Shown here one piece after another: positions 1 through 8,294 of a stretch of 64,000 bases of DNA. This DNA is from Enterobacteriaceae bacterium (GTDB lineage Bacteria > Pseudomonadota > Gammaproteobacteria > Enterobacterales > Enterobacteriaceae): positions 62,001 to 126,000 of the forward strand of contig CABIZV010000004.1 in NCBI GenBank assembly GCA_902363335.1, read 5' to 3'. The position numbers were made by a program, and so were the translations under genes. Every line of letters begins with the position of its first letter. Position 1 is the first letter of the stretch. The notes below the pieces were generated by a model. The model was not told the DNA's origin. It saw nothing but the letters and a program-made list of their open reading frames with translations, and did no database searches.

Positions 1-9
1 CTGGTGAGT

Positions 10-30
10 TCCCGGGATGTTTTCCCGGGA
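10..30. other. perfect hairpin downstream of ruvX
   Basis: Two 8-base copies of the self-complementary sequence TCCCGGGA (10-17 and 23-30) are separated by 5 bases and can form a hairpin just after the ruvX stop on the minus strand. No run of T follows on either strand, so a classic intrinsic terminator is not shown. Confidence 0.4.
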
Positions 31-39
31 GCCGTCAGT

Positions 40-456
40 CTAGAAGCCTTGATCAAAATAACTTTCCAGAATCACTACCGCAGACGCGGAGTCGACGCTG
101 CCTTTATTCAGGGCACGAAATCCACCGTGCTCAAATAATCCGGCGCGAGCCTCCACGGTACTTAGCCGCTCGTCATGCAAGGTAATCGACACCCCAAAAC
201 GACCGTGAATTTTATTGGCAAAATTACGCGCGCGCGCGGTGAGAGGTTGTTCGCTACCGTCCATATTCAGCGGTAAACCAACCACCACCGTCTCCGGTTG
301 CCACTCTTTAAGCAGACGAGCAATGATGTTCCAGTCCGGCGTGCCGTCCTGCGCTTTTATCGCGGTTAAGGGGCGAGCGGTGCCGGTAATTCGCTGGCCA
401 ATGGCAACGCCAATGCTGCGAGTTCCAAAATCAAAAGCCAGCAGTGTTCCACTCAT
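40..456 (-). CDS. ruvX: RuvX/YqgF, RNase H-fold pre-16S rRNA nuclease
   Basis: 138 aa, the usual family length. RuvX (YqgF) has an RNase H/RuvC fold and takes part in 5'-end maturation of 16S rRNA; it was first named a putative Holliday junction resolvase. Family motifs are visible in order: an N-terminal strand with Asp9 followed by Gly and GVA (DFGTRSIGVA), VGLPLNMDG near residues 60-68, HDERLST near residue 93, and a C-terminal DSASAVVILESY. These carry the acidic residues expected for metal binding. The start codon shares one base with the yqgE stop (TAATG), so the two genes are translationally coupled, as in E. coli. Confidence 0.96.
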   Translation of the reverse strand: MSGTLLAFDFGTRSIGVAIGQRITGTARPLTAIKAQDGTPDWNIIARLLKEWQPETVVVGLPLNMDGSEQPLTARARNFANKIHGRFGVSITLHDERLSTVEARAGLFEHGGFRALNKGSVDSASAVVILESYFDQGF

Positions 457-1019
457 TATGCATGCCCCGCAGCGCCTGACATGGTCAGGATGTTAATACC
501 AATGAGTTTAGCTGCATCTTTCCAGCGTTCGCTAATCGGCGTTTTAAACAGGATATTTAAATCAGCGGGCGCGGTAAGCCAGGCGTTATCAAGGATCTCT
601 TGCTCAAGCTGCCCTTTTTCCCATGAAGCGTAACCCAGCGCGACCAACACGTCGGTAGGCTGGCGCTCGGTGCCCAGCGTCTCCAGCACGTCACGGGAAG
701 TGGTGACAATGGTGTTATCGGAGATACGGATGCTTGATGAAAACGATGCCGGTGGCGTATGGACGATAAAGCCGCGATCCTCAGCCAGCGGGCCGCCCAG
801 CATGACCGGTTTATCCAGACGAATGGCAGGATCGCGCGGATCGGGCGTTATCTTGAGCTTTTCAAGAATGCCTTCGATCTGTAGGTTTTCGAGCGGTTTA
901 TTAATGATGATCCCCATCGCGCCGTCGTCGTTATATTCGCAGATATAGACCACGGAACGGCGGAAGATAGGATCCTGAAGGGATGGCATAGCAATGAGGA
1001 AATGATGCTGTAAATTCAT
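456..1019 (-). CDS. yqgE: YqgE, UPF0301/AlgH (DUF179) family protein
   Basis: 187 aa, same length as the E. coli protein. Family hallmarks are the N-terminal FLIAMPSLQDPIFRRSVVY, GGPLAEDRGFIVHT in the middle, and the C-terminal ALGYASWEKGQLEQE. The molecular function of the family is not settled. The homologue AlgH affects regulatory phenotypes in Pseudomonas, but no enzyme activity is established. No signal peptide or membrane segment is seen, so it is probably cytoplasmic. It lies directly upstream of ruvX with a one-base overlap and 146 bp downstream of gshB, matching conserved gamma-proteobacterial order. The assignment of the family is certain; its job is not. Confidence 0.95.
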   Translation of the reverse strand: MNLQHHFLIAMPSLQDPIFRRSVVYICEYNDDGAMGIIINKPLENLQIEGILEKLKITPDPRDPAIRLDKPVMLGGPLAEDRGFIVHTPPASFSSSIRISDNTIVTTSRDVLETLGTERQPTDVLVALGYASWEKGQLEQEILDNAWLTAPADLNILFKTPISERWKDAAKLIGINILTMSGAAGHA

Positions 1020-1165
1020 TATCAGAGATTCTTGTCCTGTTTCAAAAAGCAGCAGCGCTCAGTATGAGGGGAAAGTGTACTGCTGTCACCAGGCTTGCCC
1101 GCGTACATCTCGGTCATAAAGCCTGGCTGGCGGCGGGTTCCCTCCCGCCGTTTAAAGGCAACGTC

Positions 1166-2113
1166 TTATTTTTGCAAACGTTTTTCGATAGCGTCCATCA
1201 GCATGCCGGTAATCGAAATCGGATATTCCGCTTCGATTTCACGCACGCAGGTTGGGCTCGTCACGTTAATTTCCGTCAGGCGATCGCCGATAATATCGAG
1301 TCCGACAAAGATAAGCCCTTTGGCTTTCAGCGTCGGGCCGACTTTGCGCGCGATAGCCCAGTCGCTTTCGCTCAACGGACGCGGTTCACCACGACCGCCA
1401 GCGGCCAGATTACCACGGGTTTCGCCGCCTTGTGGAATACGCGCCAGACAGTAAGGCACCGGCTCACCGTCAATGACCAGTACGCGCTTGTCGCCGTCTT
1501 TGATTGCAGGCAGGTAGTTCTGCGCCATGCAGTAGCGGCTGCCCAGTTCGGTCAGGGTTTCGGCAATCACGCCAATATTCGGATCGCCTTCCTTCACGCG
1601 GAAGATAGACGCGCCGCCCATGCCGTCAAGCGGCTTCATGATGATGTCGCCGTGCTGTTGCCAGAATGCTTTCAACTGGGCCTTATTACGCGTCACCAGC
1701 GTTTCAGGCGTGAGGTCGGAGAACCAGGCGGTAAACAGCTTCTCGTTACAATCGCGCAGGCTCTGCGGCTTGTTAACGATAAGCGTACCTTTCTCTTCGG
1801 CGCGCTCAAGAATATAGGTGGCGTAGATAAACTCAGTATCAAACGGCGGATCTTTACGCATCAGAATGACGTCGAGGTCGGCCAGTTTGATCTCCTGCTC
1901 GCTGCCGAATTCGTACCATTTGTCGTAGTTCTGCTCAACGCTCAGCAGACGCGTACGCGCATGTGATTCGCCGTTGAGCAGATACAGATCGTTCATCTCC
2001 ATATAATGGAGTTCATAACCGCGACGTTGTGCTTCCAGCAGCATAGCGAAGCTGGTGTCTTTCTTGATGTTGATGCTTGCGATGGGATCCATCACGATGC
2101 CGAGCTTGATCAT
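1166..2113 (-). CDS. gshB: glutathione synthetase
   Basis: 315 aa, within one residue of E. coli GshB. The enzyme joins glycine to gamma-glutamylcysteine using ATP, the second step of glutathione synthesis in the cytoplasm. The N-terminal pre-ATP-grasp domain begins MIKLGIVMDP. The ATP-grasp part shows the glycine-rich loop KPLDGMGGASIF near residues 160-171, the metal/phosphate region RVLVIDGEPVPYCLARIPQGG, and the C-terminal metal-binding EINVTSPTC. It begins 12 bp after rsmE ends on the same strand, so the two are probably co-transcribed. Nothing unusual is seen in length or motifs. Confidence 0.97.
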   Translation of the reverse strand: MIKLGIVMDPIASINIKKDTSFAMLLEAQRRGYELHYMEMNDLYLLNGESHARTRLLSVEQNYDKWYEFGSEQEIKLADLDVILMRKDPPFDTEFIYATYILERAEEKGTLIVNKPQSLRDCNEKLFTAWFSDLTPETLVTRNKAQLKAFWQQHGDIIMKPLDGMGGASIFRVKEGDPNIGVIAETLTELGSRYCMAQNYLPAIKDGDKRVLVIDGEPVPYCLARIPQGGETRGNLAAGGRGEPRPLSESDWAIARKVGPTLKAKGLIFVGLDIIGDRLTEINVTSPTCVREIEAEYPISITGMLMDAIEKRLQK

Positions 2114-2125
2114 TATTGTTCTCCT

Positions 2126-2857
2126 TTAACCCAGGTCGCCAAAGCGCACCTGCAGTGCGGTGATGGCGGTGAGTGCGGTAGTCTCTGTGCGCAAAACGCG
2201 AGGCCCCAACAGAATATCAGTAAACTGGTAGCGTGCGGTCATGGCAATTTCATCTGCTGACAGGCCGCCTTCCGGGCCAATCAGTAAACGCACGCGTTCG
2301 ACCGGCTGCGGCAACGTGTTGATGCTGGCGCTGGCGCGCGGATGCAGGTTGAGCTTAAGCGCATCGTCCTGCTCGGCACACCATTCTTCAACGTCCATCG
2401 CCGGGCGAATTTCCGGCACGACGTTACGGCCACACTGCTCGCAGGCGGCAATGGCGATTTTCTGCCACTGCTGAAGCTTCTTATTCAGACGCTCGGCATC
2501 CAGTTTAACCCCGCAGCGCTCAGAAAAAAGTGGCGTAATGAGGCTTACCCCCAGTTCTATCGATTTCTGGATAGTGAATTCCATTTTATCGCCCCGCGAC
2601 ATCACCTGACCAAGGTGAATATGAACCGGCGATTCGCGACAGTCCATCTCGCCGCGCTGGATCTCGACCATCACACTCTTTTTATTCGCCTCGGTGATTA
2701 CCGCATCAAAAACCTGATTGCTGCCATCGAACAGCTGAATTTCCTGGCCCTTGCCCATGCGCAGGACGCGGCCAACGTGGTTTGCGGCATCTTCGCACAG
2801 TGCGATTTGTGTGCCGACGGTGATCGGTTCCGGGTGATAAATGCGGGGGATACGCAT
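2126..2857 (-). CDS. rsmE: 16S rRNA m3U1498 methyltransferase RsmE
   Basis: 243 aa when started at MRIPRIYHPE, matching the E. coli length; a longer in-frame reading exists but adds 33 non-conserved residues. RsmE transfers a methyl group from S-adenosylmethionine to N3 of U1498 in 16S rRNA. It has an N-terminal PUA-like domain and a C-terminal SPOUT domain. SPOUT knot motifs are visible: LLIGPEGGLSADEI near residue 195 and LGPRVLRTETTALTAITAL near the C terminus. It is followed by gshB 12 bp away, and endA lies upstream, as in E. coli. Confidence 0.96.
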   Translation of the reverse strand: MRIPRIYHPEPITVGTQIALCEDAANHVGRVLRMGKGQEIQLFDGSNQVFDAVITEANKKSVMVEIQRGEMDCRESPVHIHLGQVMSRGDKMEFTIQKSIELGVSLITPLFSERCGVKLDAERLNKKLQQWQKIAIAACEQCGRNVVPEIRPAMDVEEWCAEQDDALKLNLHPRASASINTLPQPVERVRLLIGPEGGLSADEIAMTARYQFTDILLGPRVLRTETTALTAITALQVRFGDLG

Positions 2858-2934
2858 AGTCTGACTTCCATCTGTGGCTATGCCCTCGCAATTTGAGGAG
2901 GGCAGGGGAAATGAATGATTGCCGCTAGTGTAGG

Positions 2935-3642
2935 TTAGCTCTTTTGTGCCTGGCAAGCCTGCAACACATATGGATTATGATTGCCCTGAACTTTGGCAAT
3001 ACGGATATCGCGCTGACACTCCCACTCACTGACCGGATACATTTTATCCCAGGCGTTAAATAGCTGGGTTTGCTGACGAGATAAGGTCAGGTTGTAGCGA
3101 TCGCGCATATAGAAGTAGATGCGGGCGATGGCGCCGCGAGAGCGCGCCGGTGGCTCAGCCACTTTGCCTTTGAAGTCTACCTTCATGCCGCACTGGCCGT
3201 ACTGACCCTCGCCGCCATTCCACTGGCTGTACATAAAGTTGCCGCGGTCGCCGTTTACCTCGCCAACGGCGGGTTGCAGGTTATGCATATCGCTTTCCAT
3301 TTTGCGATATTCCGGGTCTTTGGCGCAGTTTTTTCTGCCGCCATCCTGCCAGCACTGGCGCTGATGGCCAAACTGCCAGGCAGGAACCACATGCTCCCAC
3401 TCCACGCGGCTCGCACGGTTTTCATTCTTACGCACTTTATAGCCGCACGATTCCAGATCGATAACGCCCTTCTTGCCCTGCCAGTTGATTTTACAGCCGC
3501 AGTAGAAGTCGCCGGGCACGTCATTGTTGATCTTTACCCCGGCGGTTTTGGCCTGAGAAAAACTGTGGATACCTTCGGCCAACGCCTGACCTGAGAGTGC
3601 CGTCGCCAGAAACGCGGCGGCAAAAGACAAATTACGGTACAT
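2935..3642 (-). CDS. endA: periplasmic DNA-specific endonuclease I
   Basis: 235 aa from the start MYRNLSFAAAF, equal to E. coli EndA. Residues 1-21 form a signal peptide ending ALA, so the enzyme is periplasmic. The beta-beta-alpha metal nuclease core is visible as VEWEHVVPAWQFGH (catalytic His region), SDMHNLQP and NGDRGNFMYSQW, which hold the metal-binding and catalytic residues of the EndA/Vvn family. Several cysteines (for example YCGC, QRQCWQDGG) suggest disulphides. An in-frame upstream reading adds 19 residues and breaks the signal peptide, so the shorter start is chosen. It makes mainly double-strand breaks in DNA and is inhibited by RNA in E. coli. Confidence 0.96.
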   Translation of the reverse strand: MYRNLSFAAAFLATALSGQALAEGIHSFSQAKTAGVKINNDVPGDFYCGCKINWQGKKGVIDLESCGYKVRKNENRASRVEWEHVVPAWQFGHQRQCWQDGGRKNCAKDPEYRKMESDMHNLQPAVGEVNGDRGNFMYSQWNGGEGQYGQCGMKVDFKGKVAEPPARSRGAIARIYFYMRDRYNLTLSRQQTQLFNAWDKMYPVSEWECQRDIRIAKVQGNHNPYVLQACQAQKS

Positions 3643-3736
3643 CACGAACTCCATCGTAAAACGAGCCCGCAACGTAACGAATGTGGTTGTCATATGCAAT
3701 CAGTTAGAGCGGAAAACTTCCTGATATTTCCAATGG

Positions 3737-4237
3737 TTACATTTCTGCAACCAACGGCTCGCCGCAGTGGACGCAGCGGTAGGTGGCTTCGCCGCGCAGC
3801 ACGCGATTATGGCGGCGCACGGTGAGCTGGTGTTGCTGGCAACGACAGCGATAGGGATAGGTTTGACGCTGAATGGAGTTGAGTTCGAACTGATGCGTAC
3901 GACGCGCCGGAACGCCAAGCACGCTCTCCATCATCCATTTCCACTCTTTGCCATGCGGTGCGACGCGTCCAAAGTGTTTCCATACCAGCAGATGCGCCAG
4001 CTCGTGCGGCACCACCTCATCGATAAAGGCTTGCTGATTTTCCTGTAACAGTACCGGGTTCAGGCGAATTTCATACTGCTGCAGCCAGGCTGTACCGGCC
4101 GAAGTGCCGCGCTGTTGGTAAACCAGCTTAGGTTCAGGGTAGTTTCGGCCCAGCGCCAGGTTAGCCTGAGCGAGTTTCTCTCGCAGGCTGCGCATGACGT
4201 TTTGCTGAATGGCGATAGGAATACGAGGGGTTTTCAT
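3737..4237 (-). CDS. sprT: SprT family zinc-dependent protein
   Basis: 166 aa, about the E. coli SprT length. The zincin motif HELAH lies near residue 77, with a likely third ligand in the HGKEW segment. A C-terminal zinc-ribbon-like part has CRC and CVHC pairs (YRCRCQQHQ and YRCVHCGEP). The SprT-like domain is shared with the eukaryotic DNA-protein crosslink protease Spartan. In bacteria the cellular role is poorly defined and the E. coli name refers to growth in stationary phase. It is located between endA and galP on the same strand, as in E. coli. Family assignment is firm; protease activity here is inferred. Confidence 0.93.
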   Translation of the reverse strand: MKTPRIPIAIQQNVMRSLREKLAQANLALGRNYPEPKLVYQQRGTSAGTAWLQQYEIRLNPVLLQENQQAFIDEVVPHELAHLLVWKHFGRVAPHGKEWKWMMESVLGVPARRTHQFELNSIQRQTYPYRCRCQQHQLTVRRHNRVLRGEATYRCVHCGEPLVAEM

Positions 4238-4317
4238 AACGGCTGAGGATAGAGCGAGACGTGCAGGGGTGCAAGGGGAAGCTTCCAGACAACGGTATTA
4301 GTCGTGGGTTCCCGGAG

Positions 4318-4390
4318 TCGGCTTACGCCTCGTCCGGGCTACAACTTTGCGTAGGCCGGATAAGGCGTAGCCGCCATCCGGCGTCAGTCA
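4318..4390. repeat. REP-type palindrome
   Basis: A REP-like unit with the core GCCGGATAAGGCGTAGCCGC followed by CATCCGGC lies between sprT and galP. Near-identical cores recur at about 6,171, 10,319 and 11,484 in this window. It is intergenic and can fold into a stable hairpin. Confidence 0.75.
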
Positions 4391-4392
4391 GG

Positions 4393-5787
4393 TTAGTCGC
4401 GAGAACCAATTTCGCGCAGCGGACGGCCTTGCATCAGGTTACGTTCAATGTGTTCCAGAGAGACGTTTTTGGTTTCTGGAATCAGCCACAGGGTCAGGAA
4501 GATGAACAGCACGTTCAGGCCGCCGTATACCCAGAAGGTATTGGCGCTGCCCAGCGAGTTCAGCATGGTCAGGAAGGTTGCCCCGACGATCATGTTCGCA
4601 ATCCAGTTAGTGGCCGTAGAACAGGTGATACCAAAATCGCGGCCTTTCAGCGGCTGGATTTCAGAACACAGTACCCAAATCAGCGGGCCGGCGCTCATGG
4701 CGAAGCCAACGATGAACATCAGCAGCATCAGTACCGCGGTGTACTGAGCCGTGGCGGAATGGATGCCCACGTGCATCATGGAACCCAGCACGCCCATACC
4801 AACCGCCATCACGATAAAGCCGAGGATAAGCGTAGGCTTACGGCCCCAGCGGTCAACCAGGCCGATGGCGATAAAGGTGGCCAGCACGTTGGTCAGACCC
4901 ACGATCACGGTGCCCCACATCTGTTCGGTGGTGTTGGTGTAGCCCGCCAGTTCAAAAATCTTCGGCGCGTAGTACATGATGACGTTCATACCGGTGAACT
5001 GTTGCATCACCTGCAGCAGGACGCCGAGGAATACCGCGCGACGGAAGTTGCTGTTTTCTTTAAACAGCGCCCAGCCGCTTTGTTTCACCTTCAGACTTTC
5101 GCGAATTTCATCCAGCTCACGTTTGGCTTCGGCGCTGGTATCACGCAGACGCAGCAGCACGCGTTCGGCATCGTTAAAGCGACGTTTCGCCGCAAACCAG
5201 CGCGGGCTGTCCGGCAGGAAGATAACGCCAATCAGCAGCAGAACCGCTGGAATGATGATAACGCCCAGCATCCAGCGCCATGCGCCGCTGTAGCTAAAGG
5301 CGGTATCGGAAAGATACGCTCCCAGAATCCCGATAGTAATCATCAGCTGGTACATCGAAATCATACTGCCGCGGATCTTTTCCGGTGCAATTTCTGACAG
5401 GTACAGCGGTGCGGTGTAAGACGCCACGCCCACTGCCAGACCGAGCAGCACGCGGGAAATCAGCAGCACTTCAACGTTTGGCGCAGCCGCAGAGAACAGG
5501 GAACCGGCAACGAACAGGATAGCGCCGATCATCAGGCTTTTCTTACGGCCTAATTTGAACGATAGCCAGCCGCTACCGACGGCACCGACGGCGGCGCCGA
5601 ACATCATTGAGCTGACCACCCACTCTTGCGTATGGGAGCTAAGCTGGAAATCGGTAGTAATGAAGGGTAGAGCACCGGCAATAACGCCGATATCAAGGCC
5701 GAACAGCAGTCCGGCCAGAGCGGCTAAGAAACAGACAAAAAAGGTCATTGTCTTGTTAGAGCGACCCTGTTTTTTATTGTTAGGCAT
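4393..5787 (-). CDS. galP: galactose:H+ symporter GalP
   Basis: 464 aa from MPNNKKQGRSNK, same length as E. coli GalP. It is an inner-membrane major facilitator of the sugar porter family with 12 predicted helices and brings in galactose (and glucose) with protons. Typical motifs are present: SFKLGRKKSLM (loop 2-3), the sugar-porter PESPR-like motif as FLPDSPRWFAAKRR before the central loop, QQFTGMNVIMYY in helix 7, VDRWGRKPTLILG in loop 8-9 and LIPETKNVSLEHIE at the C terminus. A GalR/GalS operator and a CRP site lie 66-100 bp upstream, giving galactose induction and glucose repression. Confidence 0.97.
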   Translation of the reverse strand: MPNNKKQGRSNKTMTFFVCFLAALAGLLFGLDIGVIAGALPFITTDFQLSSHTQEWVVSSMMFGAAVGAVGSGWLSFKLGRKKSLMIGAILFVAGSLFSAAAPNVEVLLISRVLLGLAVGVASYTAPLYLSEIAPEKIRGSMISMYQLMITIGILGAYLSDTAFSYSGAWRWMLGVIIIPAVLLLIGVIFLPDSPRWFAAKRRFNDAERVLLRLRDTSAEAKRELDEIRESLKVKQSGWALFKENSNFRRAVFLGVLLQVMQQFTGMNVIMYYAPKIFELAGYTNTTEQMWGTVIVGLTNVLATFIAIGLVDRWGRKPTLILGFIVMAVGMGVLGSMMHVGIHSATAQYTAVLMLLMFIVGFAMSAGPLIWVLCSEIQPLKGRDFGITCSTATNWIANMIVGATFLTMLNSLGSANTFWVYGGLNVLFIFLTLWLIPETKNVSLEHIERNLMQGRPLREIGSRD

Positions 5788-5852
5788 TATGCCCTCCAGT
5801 TGAGTCATTGATTTTGTAGATGCTTAGGGTAGGAGACTATGCGGTAAAAAAA

Positions 5853-5868
5853 TGTGATAACAATCACG
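5853..5868. promoter_or_regulatory. CRP-cAMP binding site of galP
   Basis: TGTGATAACAATCACG matches the CRP consensus TGTGA-N6-TCACA at 9 of 10 core positions. It lies 66 bp upstream of the galP start, next to the galR-type operator, as expected for a catabolite-controlled sugar permease gene. Confidence 0.8.
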
Positions 5869-5871
5869 ACT

Positions 5872-5887
5872 GTGTAATCGGTTACAC
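5872..5887. promoter_or_regulatory. GalR/GalS operator of galP
   Basis: GTGTAATCGGTTACAC is a 16-bp palindromic match to the GalR/GalS operator consensus GTGTAANCGNTTACAC. It lies 85 bp upstream of the galP start codon and 4 bp from the CRP site. Confidence 0.88.
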
Positions 5888-6053
5888 TGAGGTTTAAGTT
5901 GATTAAAAGTTAAATATTATATTAATCATTAAGTTAGTGAAATTTCAGATAAAGTAAAAAGCGTAATTATGAGACTTTACTGAAACACAACGCATTAATA
6001 TGAAAAGCTGTTTCATGGTGTCGTGTCAGGGCTTATGCGGTGAGGAAGTGTCA

Positions 6054-6069
6054 ATGTAATCGCTTTCAC
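6054..6069. promoter_or_regulatory. second, weaker GalR/GalS-type site
   Basis: ATGTAATCGCTTTCAC matches the GalR/GalS operator at all but two defined positions. It lies 182 bp from the consensus operator in the same galP-metK gap. Two sites at this spacing could support DNA looping, but that is inference. Confidence 0.5.
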
Positions 6070-6144
6070 ATAATTGTATGGAATTGTAACTTGTTACGTA
6101 AAAGATATGAATGCTATGGCGCTGATATTTCCCCAGCGTCGCGT

Positions 6145-6250
6145 TGCTCGGCCGGGCTAACGATTGGTGTAGGCCGGATAAGGCGTAGCCGCCATCCGGC
6201 AATGTGCGTGATTGTGCCTGATGGCGGCTACGCCTTATCAGGCCTACAAG
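6145..6250. repeat. BIME: two REP units in inverted orientation
   Basis: Two REP cores face each other: GGCCGGATAAGGCGTAGCCG with CATCCGGCA (6,172-6,201) and its near reverse complement GGCGGCTACGCCTTATCAGG (6,223-6,242). This is a bacterial interspersed mosaic element in the galP-metK gap. The rest of that gap (5,888-6,053) is AT-rich and probably holds galP promoter elements, with no gene seen. Confidence 0.8.
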
Positions 6251-6314
6251 TCACAGTATCTGGTAGCCTGGCTTCATTACGTGACGCCGGGAGCAGCAAT
6301 CAGGTTTACAAGCA

Positions 6315-6342
6315 TAAAAAAAGCCAGCACAAGGCTGGCTTT
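6315..6342 (-). terminator. intrinsic terminator of metK
   Basis: On the minus strand AAGCCAGCC-TTGT-GCTGGCTT is followed by a T run (TTTTTTTATG). It sits about 20 bp after the metK stop codon. Confidence 0.9.
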
Positions 6343-6360
6343 CATCAAAACGGGTAAACC

Positions 6361-7515
6361 TTATTTCAGGCCAGCCGCTTCGCGCAGCAGAGCTGCTTTG
6401 TCGGTTTTTTCCCATGGGAAATGTTCGCGACCGAAGTGACCGTAAGCTGCCGTCTCTTTGTAGATTGGGTGCAGCAGGTCCAGCATCTGAATCAGGCCGT
6501 ATGGACGCAGGTCGAAGAACTCGCGCACCAGCAGGGTCAGCTGTTCAGTTGGCACTTTCTCGGTACCGAAGGTTTCCACCATGATGGAGGTCGGTTCTGC
6601 TACGCCGATGGCGTAGGAAACCTGAATCTCACAGCGGTCAGCCAGACCGGCAGCCACGATGTTTTTTGCAACATAACGCGCAGCGTAGGCGGCAGAACGG
6701 TCAACTTTTGATGGATCTTTACCGGAGAATGCACCGCCGCCGTGGCGAGCCATGCCGCCGTAGGTATCCACGATGATTTTACGACCGGTCAGGCCGCAGT
6801 CGCCCATTGGGCCGCCGATAACGAAACGACCGGTTGGGTTAATGAAGAATTTGGTCGACGCGTTCAGCCATTCAGTTGGCAGCACTGGCTTGATGATCTC
6901 TTCCATCACCGCTTCTTGCAGTGATTTCTGGTCGATGCTTTCTGCGTGCTGAGTGGACAGGACGACCGCATCAATACCCACGATTTTGCCGTCATCGTAC
7001 TGGAAGGTGACCTGGCTTTTTGCATCCGGGCGCAGCCAAGGCAGGGTGCCGTTTTTACGCACTTCAGCCTGACGCTGCACCAGACGGTGGGCGTAGGTGA
7101 TTGGCGCTGGCATCAGCACGTCGGTTTCGTTGGTTGCATAACCGAACATCAGACCCTGGTCGCCTGCGCCCTGTTCCAGCGGATCGGTGCGGTCAACGCC
7201 CTGATTGATGTCTGGAGACTGTTTACCAATTGCGCTCAGTACTGCACAGGAGTTGGCATCAAAGCCCATATCCGAATGCACATAGCCAATATCGCGAACG
7301 GTCTGACGGGTGATCTCTTCGATATCAACCCATGCGCTGGTGGTGATTTCACCGCCAACCAGCACCATACCGGTTTTGACGTAGGTTTCACACGCTACGC
7401 GGGCTTTTGGATCCTGCTCGAGGATCGCATCCAGCACGGCGTCAGAAATTTGGTCCGCAATTTTGTCAGGATGCCCTTCGGATACAGACTCGGACGTAAA
7501 AAGGTGTTTTGCCAT
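6361..7515 (-). CDS. metK: S-adenosylmethionine synthetase
   Basis: 384 aa from MAKHLFTSESV, identical in length to E. coli MetK. The tetrameric cytoplasmic enzyme makes S-adenosylmethionine from methionine and ATP with release of phosphate and pyrophosphate. Signature motifs are visible: SVSEGHPDKIADQ near residue 10, GAGDQGLMFGYA near residue 117 (signature 1) and the glycine-rich GGGAFSGKDPSKVDRS near residue 260 (phosphate loop, signature 2). The start avoids a 4-residue upstream extension. It has its own terminator, and a likely MetJ operator lies about 115 bp upstream, so it should be repressed when SAM is plentiful. Confidence 0.98.
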   Translation of the reverse strand: MAKHLFTSESVSEGHPDKIADQISDAVLDAILEQDPKARVACETYVKTGMVLVGGEITTSAWVDIEEITRQTVRDIGYVHSDMGFDANSCAVLSAIGKQSPDINQGVDRTDPLEQGAGDQGLMFGYATNETDVLMPAPITYAHRLVQRQAEVRKNGTLPWLRPDAKSQVTFQYDDGKIVGIDAVVLSTQHAESIDQKSLQEAVMEEIIKPVLPTEWLNASTKFFINPTGRFVIGGPMGDCGLTGRKIIVDTYGGMARHGGGAFSGKDPSKVDRSAAYAARYVAKNIVAAGLADRCEIQVSYAIGVAEPTSIMVETFGTEKVPTEQLTLLVREFFDLRPYGLIQMLDLLHPIYKETAAYGHFGREHFPWEKTDKAALLREAAGLK

Positions 7516-7628
7516 ATTTAATATCACCCAATAGGAATTTGGTTAGCTCAAACTGTCGTGCCGTTTCGTCACGATGGAGGATTCTACCATGGACTAACGG
7601 ACTGTTGTCACTGGAAGTCTGAGTGTTA

Positions 7629-7660
7629 ATCGGTATAGATGGATTAACATCTGGATGGCT
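7629..7660 (-). promoter_or_regulatory. tandem met boxes (MetJ operator) of metK
   Basis: Read on the minus strand this stretch contains four adjacent 8-bp units (AGCCATCC, AGATGTTA, ATCCATCT, ATACCGAT). They resemble degenerate copies of the met box AGACGTCT. Tandem degenerate met boxes are how MetJ-SAM represses met genes, and metK is a known MetJ target in E. coli. The individual matches are partial. Confidence 0.6.
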
Positions 7661-8154
7661 ATTTTAGGTCACTTGTTCATCGTATTGCCAGTTTTTTTTG
7701 AGGTTGCTCTCATTCTGTCAGGTTATGACGTGGCAATTTTTCCTGACACCGTTGGCAATGCGCGTATTTATCTTTTGCATTTTTATCGTCTTATCGGTAT
7801 AAAACGCCGCGCGCGGCTCATACCAAAAGCACACATTATTTTCGACGTGTTGCCACTTCCAGCCGGGCTAAACTATTACGTTGGCTTGTGGGTCGTCTTT
7901 CGGGGCGGTCGTGGAGGTGATTCAAGATAATGAACCGTTGTATTGCACCGATTCTGTTGCGCCATTCAGGCGCGGACACATCCCCCATTTCTGCTTTTTA
8001 TACCAGCCGATGTTCTACCCATTTCGGCGCTTCTCAAGACTCCAGAGCCGGTCGGTAACGGACGAATGAACAAGGGCGCTCTTGCTCCAGCAAGGGTTTT
8101 CTCGTGGTTTCGCTGAACCGTGACTGCAGGTTCAGGTACGTGTTTTACTATGAT
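7661..8154. promoter_or_regulatory. long metK-speA intergenic region, speA leader
   Basis: About 500 bp with no convincing gene apart from yqgB at its right end. Short T-rich and GC-rich blocks are present. It probably contains the divergent metK and speA promoters and a long 5' untranslated leader of speA, as in E. coli. No known riboswitch was recognised. Confidence 0.4.
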
Positions 8155-8286
8155 ATGAATAAGAAACCGGTCGCACAGTCGGTGCGCCAGCATGTTGTGC
8201 TGGCTAATCAGGCTGCTTATGGGTTGTTATCGCAACGTTACGCTGCGATAGTAGTTAACTGTTTTACACTTGTTATAAATAATTGA
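8155..8286 (+). CDS. yqgB: YqgB, small acid-response protein in the speA leader
   Basis: 43 aa, MNKKPVAQSVRQH... ending CFTLVINN. It matches E. coli YqgB in length, in the N-terminal KKPVAQ, in the centre (AYGLLSQ) and in AAIVVNCFTL, and it sits in the same place immediately in front of speA. The stop lies 8 bp before the speA ATG, so translation of the two may be linked. In E. coli yqgB has been linked to acid stress and acts near speA. Its biochemical role is not established. Conservation in a small frame argues that it is a true gene. Confidence 0.85.
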   Translation: MNKKPVAQSVRQHVVLANQAAYGLLSQRYAAIVVNCFTLVINN

Positions 8287-8294
8287 GGTTCGCT

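Noticed and set aside
1064..1966. 300-codon open frame on the plus strand across gshB
   Set aside because: It is the reverse shadow of gshB. It shows no family motif, while the opposite strand encodes a complete conserved enzyme.
4261..5397. 378-codon open frame on the plus strand across galP
   Set aside because: It runs antisense to galP, is rich in His, Gln and Arg, and has no domain or ribosome site. It arises from codon bias in the real gene.
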